Source: Thraustochytrium sp. TN22
Taxonomy: Eukaryota > Sar > Bigyra > Thraustochytrida > Thraustochytriidae
Direction: 5' to 3'
Assembly: GCA_013306675.1 (NCBI GenBank)
Contig: JABLUY010000082.1
Location: 1 to 64,000 of the forward strand
DNA: 64,000 nt
The notes under the pieces are model-generated. The model saw only the letters and a program-made list of their open reading frames with translations. It made no database searches and was not told the origin of the DNA. Positions 28,117 to 38,126 of this stretch are shown piece after piece (position 1 is the stretch's first letter; each line of letters begins with the position of its first letter). A program made the position numbers and the translations under genes.

Positions 28117-29832
28117 TTAGAGATCCTGGTTGGTCTGGGCCCACTCAGGGAACTCACTGAGGTCGCCAAAAACGGGGCCCGTGGCGAAGGTGAAGATGAC
28201 GGTCATGACGATGCCGATGAGCTTGATGGCGATGCCACCCTTGAACATGTCCAGGAAGGTGAGCTTGCCGGTGGCAAAGGCGACAGCCGAGGGCGGGGTG
28301 GCGGTGGGGAGGAGGAAGGCGAGCGAGGCGCCAATGGTGGCCGGAAGGCCGAGCAGGAGCGGGTTGAGCTCCTGCTGGACGGCGAGCTCGAAGAGAATGG
28401 GGAGGAAGACAGTGATGGCGGCGGTGTTGCTGATGAGCTCGGTGATGAGGGAGACGACGACACAGACGACGGTGGCAATGGCGACCGGGGAGACGTCGGC
28501 GACCGAGGCGATGATGGAGCCAATCTCGAGGGAGAGGCCGGAGGAGGAGACGGCGGTGGAGATGGCAAAGCCGGCGCCGAGCAGGAGGATCACACCCCAG
28601 GGGAGGCGCTTGAAGCACTTGTCGTCGAGGAGCATCTGGCCCTCGCGGGTGGAGGACGGGATGAAGAAGAGGCAGGTGGCGCCGATGAGGGCAACCGTGC
28701 CGTCGTTGATGTAGGTGCTCCAGGAGTTGCCGTCGACGGCCTCGCAGTCAGCCTCGGTAAGGAGGGTCTCCTCGTCGTTGCTGCAGTAGCCCAGGAACGG
28801 GTCGACGGCGTAGGGGCGGATGAGCCAGAGGAGCACCATGAGGAAGAGGATGAGGCCGAGGATCTTCTCGTCGCGGGTGACGGCACCGAGGGCAGCGCGC
28901 TCGCGGTTAAGGGCGTCCGCGTTGAGGTCAAGCCGGACGCCGCGCATGAAGGTGAGGCACAGGCAGGCCCAGGCGACAAAGAGCATGATGAGAGCGAGCG
29001 GGAAGGCGAAAGCCATCCAGTTCTGGAAGTTGACGCCCGCGGCGTTGGGGAAGGTGCCGGACATGAGGAGCGAGAAGACCAGGTTGGGCGGGGTGCCGAT
29101 GAGGGTGCCGCAGCCGCCGGTGGTGGCGGCGAAGGCAATGCCAAGGAGCGAGGCCTTCTCGAAGCGCTTGCCGTCCGGGGAGTCGGTGCGGCCCTCGAGG
29201 AAGCCGGAAATGACAGGCAGCATAAGGATGGTGGCCGAGGTGTTGCTGGCGAACATGGACACAATGCCGGTGATGATCATGAAGCCGAGCAGCACGCGGT
29301 GCGGGCTAGTGCCGCAGAACTTGAGCGCCCAGAGAGCGAAGCGCTTGTGGGCCATGGCGTCCTCGATGGCGCACACCACAATGAAGGCACCGAGGAAGAG
29401 GAAGGAAATGTGGTTGTAGTACTTGCTGGCCAGCGTCTTGCCCTGCTCCACCTTGGCGAGCGGGTACAGGATGAGCGGCATCATGGACGTGACGGTGATG
29501 GGGCAGACCTCGAAGACCCAGAAGAACACGATGAAGACCGTGACGGCGAGCGCCTCGTTGGCCTTGGGGTTCTCGTCCGAGATCTCGATGCACGCGAAGA
29601 TGATGGTCAGCAGCGGGGCCAGCACGAGGCCGACCTTCTGCGAAGTCGTGTACTGCTTCCACCAGCCGTGGAAGAAGACCTCGTTGCACGGCGCGTCCTT
29701 GCGCATCGACAGGTCCTCCTCATCGGAGGACATGCCGCCGCGGCTCCCCTTGTCCTCCGGGATGTGGATGGACGCAGCCGAGGCGGGCTCCACGGCGCCC
29801 GTGTCATGCTGCTGCTCACGGCTGTTGATCAT
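28117..29832 (-). CDS. SLC13/DASS anion transporter, copy 2
   Basis: This is a single-exon, 571-residue carrier. The cytosolic N-terminus has the shared motif VEPASAASIHIPEDK (about 14-28), then GWWKQYTTSQKVGLVLAP leading into the first membrane segment. SNT motif 1 (FASNTSATILMLPV, SNT at 196-198), GTLIGTPPNLVFS, and SNT motif 2 (ELISNTAAITVFLPI, about 470) are intact. The Cys-rich outer loop is GYCSNDEETLLTEADCEAVDG. The conserved C-terminal end is FGDLSEFPEWAQTNQDL. The whole chain aligns with copies 3 and 4 without gaps of note, so these are recent tandem paralogues. ATG at 29832 matches the starts of the other two (MI-D/E/N). A high-level role in organic- or inorganic-anion uptake is inferred from the family. 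Confidence 0.95.
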   Translation of the reverse strand: MINSREQQHDTGAVEPASAASIHIPEDKGSRGGMSSDEEDLSMRKDAPCNEVFFHGWWKQYTTSQKVGLVLAPLLTIIFACIEISDENPKANEALAVTVFIVFFWVFEVCPITVTSMMPLILYPLAKVEQGKTLASKYYNHISFLFLGAFIVVCAIEDAMAHKRFALWALKFCGTSPHRVLLGFMIITGIVSMFASNTSATILMLPVISGFLEGRTDSPDGKRFEKASLLGIAFAATTGGCGTLIGTPPNLVFSLLMSGTFPNAAGVNFQNWMAFAFPLALIMLFVAWACLCLTFMRGVRLDLNADALNRERAALGAVTRDEKILGLILFLMVLLWLIRPYAVDPFLGYCSNDEETLLTEADCEAVDGNSWSTYINDGTVALIGATCLFFIPSSTREGQMLLDDKCFKRLPWGVILLLGAGFAISTAVSSSGLSLEIGSIIASVADVSPVAIATVVCVVVSLITELISNTAAITVFLPILFELAVQQELNPLLLGLPATIGASLAFLLPTATPPSAVAFATGKLTFLDMFKGGIAIKLIGIVMTVIFTFATGPVFGDLSEFPEWAQTNQDL

Positions 29833-32800
29833 CTTGGCTCTTCTCCTCCTTTCTCCTCAAGCCGCTGCCGCTGCTCGCTGAGATTTAGAGGTGGACTGGG
29901 TTGCGGTTCTGCTGCCCCTGCCCTGCCTGCCGGGCGGCCAAGCCCCGCCACAACCTTGAGCGACTCGGACCGGGTCGGTGGCTGCCACTGCGCAACTGCG
30001 CCGCGCCTCCGCTGGTTGGAAGCACGCCGTGGCATACCCCGGCGATCCACTTCCCGGCGCCCTCCGACACGCGCGATCCGTCCAGTGGGCGCGAGCGTCC
30101 CGAGCAGGCTTTGTGTGGTGCAGGCAGAGCGAGCAGGCCCAAGCACTGGTCATGGCAGGCAGCTGCTGCTGCGCTGCTGCAGGCAGGGCCAGGCGCGCGC
30201 AGCGTGCAGCACCCGACCGTGCGTGCGAGCGTGCCTCGCGCGAGTCCAGCTTGGCGGCGTCTTCCGGCCGCGCCTCACACGGAGCGCCACTCATCCCGGC
30301 CGGCCTTCATGATCGCGGGATGGAAAAACTACCCTCTAGCTAGGCACGACTAACAAGCTAACAGCAGTCGCGGCGCGACGGCGCGCGCTCGCGGTGCTTC
30401 CGCGCGCGCGGCCGGGAGCGTAGCTGGCACTTTCGCTCCGGCGCCGCGTTGCGTGCTACCCTGGCTGCGGTGCTCGGAGGCGAACAGCACCAAACTCACG
30501 CAAGCGCAAGGCTGGTCGATTTCCCAGCATCCATCCAAGGTCAAATGGCTGCATTTGATTGCTGACTGACAGCCTGAGCCAGCACACTGGCATGCAAGTC
30601 GGTTGGCCACTTGACCGGCCAGCCGCCAGCGGACTCGTCTCGACTCGAGCGGCCGGCCCGCTCTGCCAGGCTACACTGCAGTGCAAGCTCTTAGCTCTCC
30701 ACTCGGACAGCCTGCTCGCTCGTCCGCTGGCAGCGCACCGCGATCTACGTAGCACCCGCGGCTGAGACCATTCTTGGACCCGACCGAGGCGGACGGCGCA
30801 GTCTTGCGCCTCGATTTGGATCTCAGATCACGCTCGCTTGCTCGAAGCCACCGCGTCTGGCCATCGCGCAGGCCGGCGGCCTCGCTCGAGCTGCGGCTAC
30901 GGCCTTGCTTGGACCGGCATCTGCGCCGAGCTGGCCTCTTTGCAACTGCAGACTGGCGCGTGCGCTGTGAGCAAGCGCCCTCGCACGAGCACTGACGCAC
31001 CGCACGAGCGCACGGGCGCATGAGCGCGCTCACGAACTTGACGCCAGCGCATGCGAGCCACGCGGCCAGCCTCAGGTGCGAACTGCTCCGCTCCCGGCCC
31101 CCTTCTGCAAACTGCGCGCGCTAATGTAAATCAGCCACCGTGACTAGCTAGCTAGCTGCCTGCATCTCCCTCCCTCCTGTTGATCGCCGCACCCGCCCGC
31201 TGCCCACGGCCCCGCGCCCGTGCCACGCTGGCCTTGCGTGCCTCGGGCACGTGAGCGCACGCTGTGCTGCCGCCGCGCCGGCGGCCGTGGCGTACGTGAC
31301 CCGAGTGGCCGGCGGCCCGGCGCGCCGGCCGTGGGCGGCCCGCCGGGCGGCGGCGCGGTCAACAAGACAAGCCGGCGAAGCCGCCAGCCTGCCCAGCTCA
31401 CCACAGATCAAGCTGCTGCGGAGGCAAGTCCAAGCAGCTCGCTCCAGCCGCCGTCCAGCGAGGTGCTAGCTAGACTCGGATTGGACCGCCCTCGGAAGCT
31501 TTGCCGTGCAGAGTGCTCAAGTTGGCGGGGGCACTCTGCCGTCGCCGGTTGCATTTGCAGGCCGCAGCGCCGGCCTCCGAGGCCTCGGCCTTCCAGCCTC
31601 GTGGCTGCAGCCTGCAGTGGTAGGCTGGACGCCTCGCAGGCGTTGACCGGCCGCCGCGCCGCCGCGCCGCCGCGTGCCTCGGCCCGGCCCTTCCTGCAGC
31701 TCCAAGCTTGCCAGGCCTACCAAGGGTCTGATCCACTCCGGCGGATCCAGGCGGCCCCTCAGTGAGACCTTCAGCTCCATGTCTGGCACTGGCTGACTGC
31801 CGCTGACAGGCCAGCACTGCGGGTGCCGTGGGAGGTCTCGCGGCAGCCTGGCATCCGCGAAAACTCTGGCTGCTGAGACTGACACAGTCCAGACCACTGC
31901 AATGACTGCATCATGATGCCACTGGCGGCGGCCGGTGGATGGACGGGACAATCCAGCCAGCCAGCCAGCCAGCCTGCCTGCCTGCCTGCCAGCCAGCCAA
32001 CTGGGCCAGCCTGCCAGCCCAGGCACCCGCGTCCGGCCCGCGCATCGCGGCGCGAGGCGCGGCCTCGGCGTCCCGGCACCACGAGCCTGTCGGCACTGCA
32101 GCCCGGCCGTCTCGCGACTCTCGCCTTTGCCTCTTAGCTTAGTAGCGAGCCACCGTGACAAGCTGCCAGCAACGGTGCAGGCTTGTGCAAATGAGCCCCC
32201 TCCAGCGGCCAGCCAGCGCCACCCACGTCGGCCAGCGGTGCTGGGACGGCTGGCCTGGCCAGCCCAGCGAGCCCGCGCCACTTGGAGGCAGCGGCGGCTA
32301 GCCAGCCAAGCCGACGCGCTTGCGGCATCGCGCGGCCGCGCCTCGGCTCGAAATCTTCTCTCGCGGCTCAGCGAGCTCGAAGCCAAGGTTAACGTCGCCG
32401 GCGGACGCTTGGCCGTGCGGCCCCGCGTCCCCGCGACTGGAGCAGCCTGCTTGTGGACACCGCGGCCTGGGAGCAAGTTGCTTGCGGCTTGCGCGCGCTT
32501 GCGCAGAAATGACGCCAGCGAGCGGCCGCGCGATGGCCAGCAGCGCAACTCGGACGTCATCATCGCGCCGCGCGGCGGGCCGCCGCGCGCGACGTCATCC
32601 GCTGCTGAGTTATCTTCGTTGGCAGCCGCTCGAGTTCGCGGGCACGTGTCCTGCTCGAGTGGTCAGGCCGCTGCCGGGAACTTGCGTCAGCGCGTCGGCA
32701 AGACAAGCGTCGGCAAGCGTCGGCGAGGAAGACACGCAGCCGCACTTCAAGTTCGCGGTCTTCGCCGCGCGGCAGTCGCCACGGCGTGGCGCCAGTGCCG

Positions 32801-33259
32801 CGTCACGGCCGCGACAACACGAAGCGTACGTACGCTACCGTGACGGGCACTGCCCGGCAGTGCCCGCCCTCCCACTGGCAGTGTGACCCGGACGTCTAGG
32901 TCCCCGGGGCCCGGCCGCCGCCCTCCGAGCGAGTCGGTGCCACTGAAGTGGCCTGACATCGCCAAGAACGCGAGAAGCGGGGAGGAGCCGGGAAACGTTG
33001 TCGAGTCGTTCGCATATTATTCACTTCCCAAATCGAGGTTGGCGCATGAGACTCTGGTCGTGCAAAACGCACACGTCTTATCTTCATTTCACGAACGAGG
33101 TCACCTCTCATCATGTTGTCGGACTCGAACACATATCGCTCTCCATCAAAAGTACGCGGTGCGACTCGGATAAAAATGCAGTGAAGTGATAAGTAAAAGG
33201 AAGTCAACCTTGCCTGAAGGGACACGTGGTCGCACTGGGCCGGAAGTAGTCTTCTTACA
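29833..33259. other. 3.4-kb non-coding tract between SLC13 copies 2 and 3
   Basis: This is long enough to have once held another transporter copy, but no SLC13-like peptide is visible in any frame. It contains TAGC-rich motifs (30336-30362, 31143-31156, 31466-31473), a CAGC/CTGC tetramer run at about 31955-32012, and many GCCAGC words. From about 33000 it becomes A+T-richer, as expected for the 3' region of copy 3. Open frames of 100-350 codons occur on both strands but are Ala/Arg/Ser-rich and overlap each other, typical of G+C bias. Confidence 0.6.
31955..32012. repeat. CAGC/CTGC tetranucleotide microsatellite
   Basis: Runs of CAGC, then CTGC, then CAGC units give a partly self-complementary low-complexity block in the non-coding tract upstream of SLC13 copy 2. 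Confidence 0.75.
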
Positions 33260-35008
33260 TTAGATGCCAGCGGCAGACTGGGCCCACTCGGGGAAATTGT
33301 TGAGGTCGCCAAAGACACGGCCGGTGACGAAGACCATAACGATGGTGAGAACTGTGCCAACGATCTTGACAATCATGCCGCCCATGAGCATGTCCTTGAA
33401 GGAGAGGTCACCGTGAGCGAAGACGATGGCGAGCGGCGGCGTGGAGGTGGGGAGGAGCAGCGAGAGCGAGGCTGCGATGGTCGCGGGCAGAGCGAGGAGA
33501 AGCGGGTTGATCTGCTGCTGCAGGGCGAGCTCGAAGAGGATGGGAAGGAAGATGGTGATGGCGGCCGTGTTGCTGACGAGCTCGGTAAGCAGGCTCAGCA
33601 CGATGGTGACAACGACGACGATGGCGAAGGGCGAGACGTCGATGACGCTGGCAATGACGGAGCTGATCTCGAGCGAGAGGCCGCTGGATGAGAAGCCGGC
33701 GGAGATCGCGAAGCCAGCACCGAGCAGAAGGAGCACACCCCAGGGCAGGCGCTTGAAGGCGTCCTCCTTGAGAAGCATGTTTCCCGGGCGCGTGGAGGAT
33801 GGGATGAAGAAGAGGGAGATGGCACCGATAATGGCAATGGTACCGTCGTTCATGTAGGGCTTCCACGTGTTGCCGGCGATGGCCTCGCAGTCGTCCTCAG
33901 TGAGCAGTGTGTCGGTGTCCTTGGAGCAGTAGCCCAGGTACGGGTCGACCGTGTAAGGGCGGACAATCCACATGAGCACCATAAAGAAGAGCACCATGCC
34001 AATGACCTTCTCGTCACGCGTCAGTGGACCGAGCGCCTCGCGCTCGCGGTTCAGCGACTCCTGGCTCAGCTCCAGCTTGGTCTTGCGGAGGAAGACGAGG
34101 CAGAGCGAACCCCAGGCGACCAAGAGCATGATGATGGCGATCGGCATGGCGAAGGCCATCCACGTCTGGAAATTCACCACCGAGCCGGCCTGTGGGAAGG
34201 TGCCGGACATGAGCAGCGAGAAGACCAGGTTCGGCGGCGTGCCGATGAGCGTGCCGCAGCCACCCGCCGTCGACGCGTATGCGATGCCCAGCAGCGCGGC
34301 CTTCTCGAAGCGCCGGCCGTCCGGCGTGTTGGTGCGGCCCTCCAGAAAGCCACTCACGACGGGCACCATGAGGATGGTAGACGACGTGTTGCTGGCAAAC
34401 ATGGACAGGATCGCCGTGATGATCATGAATCCCAGCAGCACGAGGCGTGGCTTCGAGCCGCAGTACTTGAGTGCCCACAGTGCAAACCGCTTGTGGCCCA
34501 TGGAATCCTCAATTGCCACCACCACCACAAAGGCGCCAGCGAAGAGAAAAGTCACGTGGTTGTAGTACTTGCCAGAGAGCGTCGAGCCCAGCTCCACGGA
34601 CGCCATCGGGTACAGCACGAGCGGCATCAGGCTGGTGACGGTGACGGGGCACACCTCAAACACCCAGAACGATACGATGAAGATCGTGCATGCAAGCGCC
34701 TCATTCGCCTTGGGGTGCTCCTCCGAGATCTCGATGGACGCCGCAATGATGGTCAGCAGAACGCCCAGCACCAGGCCAATCTTCTGGCTCAGCGAGAACT
34801 GGCCCCACCACCCGCTCGTGTACGTCGGCCAGCAGGCGGCATCTTCCACAATCTTGCGCTCCGTGCCCGACGTGTAGTTCTCCGACTTGTAGTTATCCTC
34901 ATCAACCGACGTCACCACGTGGATCGATGCCACTGACTCAGGCTGCACGCTGCAGCTCTCCTGCGCGGCTGCCATCTCGCGCGGCAGCTCCTTGCCCTGG
35001 TCAATCAT
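33260..35008 (-). CDS. SLC13/DASS anion transporter, copy 3
   Basis: This is a single-exon, 582-residue carrier from the ATG at 35008. An in-frame upstream start at 35059 is possible, but MIDQGKELP at 35008 lines up with the starts of copies 2 and 4. The N-terminal motif is VQPESVASIHV. SNT motif 1 is FASNTSSTILMVPV, the pore motif GTLIGTPPNLVFS, and SNT motif 2 ELVSNTAAITIFLPI. The outer loop keeps its Cys pair (GYCSKDTDTLLTEDDCEAIAG). The C-terminus is FGDLNNFPEWAQSAAGI. It differs from copy 2 mostly in membrane-face hydrophobic swaps, so substrate preference may be similar. It shares orientation with its paralogues but has its own 1.3-kb upstream region, which argues for separate transcription. 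Confidence 0.95.
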   Translation of the reverse strand: MIDQGKELPREMAAAQESCSVQPESVASIHVVTSVDEDNYKSENYTSGTERKIVEDAACWPTYTSGWWGQFSLSQKIGLVLGVLLTIIAASIEISEEHPKANEALACTIFIVSFWVFEVCPVTVTSLMPLVLYPMASVELGSTLSGKYYNHVTFLFAGAFVVVVAIEDSMGHKRFALWALKYCGSKPRLVLLGFMIITAILSMFASNTSSTILMVPVVSGFLEGRTNTPDGRRFEKAALLGIAYASTAGGCGTLIGTPPNLVFSLLMSGTFPQAGSVVNFQTWMAFAMPIAIIMLLVAWGSLCLVFLRKTKLELSQESLNREREALGPLTRDEKVIGMVLFFMVLMWIVRPYTVDPYLGYCSKDTDTLLTEDDCEAIAGNTWKPYMNDGTIAIIGAISLFFIPSSTRPGNMLLKEDAFKRLPWGVLLLLGAGFAISAGFSSSGLSLEISSVIASVIDVSPFAIVVVVTIVLSLLTELVSNTAAITIFLPILFELALQQQINPLLLALPATIAASLSLLLPTSTPPLAIVFAHGDLSFKDMLMGGMIVKIVGTVLTIVMVFVTGRVFGDLNNFPEWAQSAAGI

Positions 35009-36350
35009 CTTGCCCGGAGCCACGAGCGCCAATGCTTCGCACGACCGACGCTTTCGCACGAGCGCGAGGGATCGGAGGGTTGATTTGGATTTGCTTTTCG
35101 GGATGGGCGAGTGATGCGGGTTTGCTGCTCGCCCTGCCTCTCTCTCCAGCTCCAGCTCCAGCTCTGGCTGCCAGGCTAGCTCTGGTCTGCCTTGCTTGAA
35201 CTGCTGGGCAAAGGCTTTGCATCGGCGTCAACCGTCGGGCCCTGTGATTTTTCTCCATCGGAGACGTCGCATGAGGGTGTCACGTTGGCTCCCCATGGAT
35301 CCGGCGACCCGGGCGGTCCAAGTCTCAGCTGCTGGATCAAGCGCGCGGTCCAAAGCGCCTCGGGCATTGGTCGCCGCGTCGCCAGCCGGAGCCTGCTGCA
35401 TCGCCAGCCGGAGCTCGCGCCTGGACTCGCTGCATCTGCGCCTGAGCGAGACTTTGCCGCTTGCTCATGGGCGTCAAGTTCCCAGTTAGCTCTAGCTCTA
35501 GCTCTAGCTAGCGAGCGAGCAGAGGAAAACCTACCACTTTAACCTGCCACGCGCCCCTGCGCTGGCTCAGCGCGGCGTCAGCGCTACTGCTGGACTTGCC
35601 TCGCGCGGCGGCGCAGCTGCAGCTGCTGCACAGCCGCGCACGTGGTGCTGACTGCTGCGCTGCAACCCTGAGGCCCTTCAAGTTGTGCGGACTTTGATAC
35701 CAGCGGCACTGGCAAGACTCAGTCTTGCCAGTCAGTACAGTGGCGTACGTACGTGCCGTGCCAGTGAAGCGGCGCTGGCCCCACAGCAGAGGCACCGCAA
35801 ACGCACTTCCCATGATGATGTCACATGGTCGTTTGGAGATCGAAACAGTGGATCAAACAGTCAGCGCGCAGTCGGCTTAGCCGCCTGACAGTGAAGGCAA
35901 CAACCAGGAGCCGCGCCCAAGCGCCTGCCAGGCAGTCCGCGGACTCCGTCGTGACTGCAATGCCAGCAACGGGAAAAGGAGGAAGCTTCGGGCTCTTTTT
36001 CTGCAAAGGGCGCTCAACAGGTCGCAGCCGGCGATTCTGACTCCGCAGAGCAGTCCAGCCACGCGAACGCCGCGCCGCGGTCTCGGCGCCGCGTCGCGTC
36101 GCGATCGAACGAGTCCGGTCCACCGCCGAAGCGCCCCTACGGGCATGGCTGGCAGCGAGAGCTGCCTGCCACTGCGCGTGACGCGTGTCGCAAGAAGAAC
36201 AGGCACCGGCGCCGCGAGGCAAGAGAGAAAAAGGCCAGCCACGAAGGCAAAAGGAAGAAATGCAAATACATGGCAACTTAAGAGAGCGAGAGCGAGAGCG
36301 AGAGCGTGGCGAGCGAGTCAAGGTGGCTTCGCTAATCTCGGGCAGGCTCG
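35009..36350. other. Non-coding spacer between SLC13 copies 3 and 4
   Basis: The interval is 1.34 kb. It holds a TAGCTC run ending in CTAGCTAGCGAGCGAG at 35484-35518, a GCAGCTGCAGCTGCTGC run near 35618, and a GAGCGA run at about 36286-36310 close to the end of copy 4. No coding potential beyond composition-driven open frames is seen. Confidence 0.6.
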
Positions 36351-38126
36351 TTAGAGGTCCTGGGCAGTCTGAGCCCACTCCGGGAACTCGTTGAGGTCGC
36401 CAAAGACACTCCCGGTGAGAAAAGTGAAGGCGATGGTGAGGCCGGTACCAATGATCTTGAGAAGAATGCCGCCCTTGATCATGTCCACGAAGCTAACCTT
36501 GCCGGTGGAGAAGGCAATGGCCATGGGCGGCGTGGCGGTGGGGAGCAGAAAGGCGAGCGATGCGGCGATGGTGGCCGGGAGGCCCAGGAGGAGCGGGTTG
36601 ATCTCCTTCTGCACGGCGAGCTCGAAGAGGATGGGCAAGAAGACCGTGATGGCCGCGACGTTGCTAATGAGCTCAGTGATGAAGCTGACAATGACGGTCA
36701 CAACGGCCACGAGCGCCACAGGCGAGACGTCAGCGACCGAGGCGATGACGGAGCTGATCTCCACCGAGAGACCGCTGCTGGAGATCGCCGTGCTCATGGC
36801 GAAGCCGGCGCCAAGCAGAAGAATGACGCCCCACGGGAGGCGCTTGAAGCACTTGTCGTCGAGGAGCATCTTGCCCTTGTGCGTGGAGGACGGGATGAAG
36901 AAGAGCGACATGGCGCCGATGAGCGCGATCGTGCCATCATTGATGTAGGCGGTCCAGGTCTCGCCAGCGTCCTCGCACGCGGCCTCGCGACGGATGGCGT
37001 TGTCGCTGCAGTAGCCCAGGAAGGGGTCGATGGCGTAGGAGCGAACGATCCAGAGCACCACCATGATGGCCAGCACAAGGCCGAGCACCTTCTCGTCGCG
37101 GGTCACGGGGCCGAGCGCCATGCGCTCGCGCGTGAGCGCCTCCGTGCTGAGATCGATCTGCAGGTTGCGCAAAAAGATGAGGCAGAGCGTGAGCCAGGCG
37201 AGGAGAAGCATAATGATGGCCAGCGGCATGGCAAAGCCCATCCAGGTCTGGAAGTTCACCATGCTGGCGTTCGGGAAGGTGCCGGTCATGAGCAGCGAGA
37301 AGACCAGATTGGGCGGCGTGCCGATGAGCGTGCCGCAGCCGCCAGTCGTGGCCGCGAAGGCAATGCCCAGAAGCGAGGCCTTCTCGAAGCGCTTGCCGTC
37401 CGGAGTCGTGTTTCGGCCCTCCAGAAAGCCGCTCACCACGGGCAGCATGAGAATGGTGGCCGAGGTGTTGCTGGCGAACATGGACACGATGGCCGTGATG
37501 ATCATAAAGCCCAGCATCACGAGGCGCGGCTTCGCGCCGCAGAACTTGAGCGCCCACAGAGCGAACCTCTTGTGTGCCATGGCGTCCTCGATGCCCACCA
37601 CAACGATGAAGGCACCCAGAAAAAGGAAGGACACGTGGTTGTAGTACGTCGCGGCCAGGGTCTTGCCAGTCTCCACGGATGCCAGCGGGTACAGCACGAG
37701 AGGCATCATGGACGTGACGGTGATGGGACACACCTCGAACACCCAGAAGAGTACAATGAAGATCGTGCACGCCAGCGCCTCGTTCGCGTCCGGGTTCTCC
37801 TCCGAGATCTCAATACACGAGCAGATGATGGTCAAGATCGGGGCCGCGATGAGCCCAATCCTCTGACCTGTCGAAAACTGGTTCCACCACCCGCGCCCAT
37901 ACACCTCACAGCACGGTTCCTCCTTGCGGATGAGCATCTCAGGGTCCTTCTCCACATCAATGCTCTCCGGGTTGCTCTCGCCCGAGCTCCCGCTGTTCTT
38001 GCTCGAGATCTGCACGCCCTGCATCTCGTCGCGCGACTTGTACATGTCTTCCTCGGGGATCTGGATCGACGCAGCCGACGCGGGCTGCACAGAGCTACGC
38101 TCGTTGCCGCTCTCCTGCTCAATCAT
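36351..38126 (-). CDS. SLC13/DASS anion transporter, copy 4
   Basis: This is a single-exon, 591-residue carrier. It has the longest N-terminus of the array: VQPASAASIQIPEED followed by a Ser/Glu-rich stretch (about 40-70), possibly phosphorylated. SNT motif 1 is FASNTSATILMLPV (about 218), the pore motif GTLIGTPPNLVFS, and SNT motif 2 ELISNVAAITVFLPI, where the Thr of the second SNT is replaced by Val (SNV). That residue helps form the substrate site in characterised DASS proteins, so copy 4 may have altered selectivity or coupling. The C-terminus is FGDLNEFPEWAQTAQDL. It is the most upstream member of the array, bordered by a 5.4-kb non-coding region. Confidence 0.95.
   Translation of the reverse strand: MIEQESGNERSSVQPASAASIQIPEEDMYKSRDEMQGVQISSKNSGSSGESNPESIDVEKDPEMLIRKEEPCCEVYGRGWWNQFSTGQRIGLIAAPILTIICSCIEISEENPDANEALACTIFIVLFWVFEVCPITVTSMMPLVLYPLASVETGKTLAATYYNHVSFLFLGAFIVVVGIEDAMAHKRFALWALKFCGAKPRLVMLGFMIITAIVSMFASNTSATILMLPVVSGFLEGRNTTPDGKRFEKASLLGIAFAATTGGCGTLIGTPPNLVFSLLMTGTFPNASMVNFQTWMGFAMPLAIIMLLLAWLTLCLIFLRNLQIDLSTEALTRERMALGPVTRDEKVLGLVLAIMVVLWIVRSYAIDPFLGYCSDNAIRREAACEDAGETWTAYINDGTIALIGAMSLFFIPSSTHKGKMLLDDKCFKRLPWGVILLLGAGFAMSTAISSSGLSVEISSVIASVADVSPVALVAVVTVIVSFITELISNVAAITVFLPILFELAVQKEINPLLLGLPATIAASLAFLLPTATPPMAIAFSTGKVSFVDMIKGGILLKIIGTGLTIAFTFLTGSVFGDLNEFPEWAQTAQDL

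Noticed and set aside
29833-33259. A lost fifth SLC13 copy in the long spacer
   Set aside because: No SNT, GTPPN or FPEWAQ-like peptide was found in any frame, so spacing alone is not evidence.
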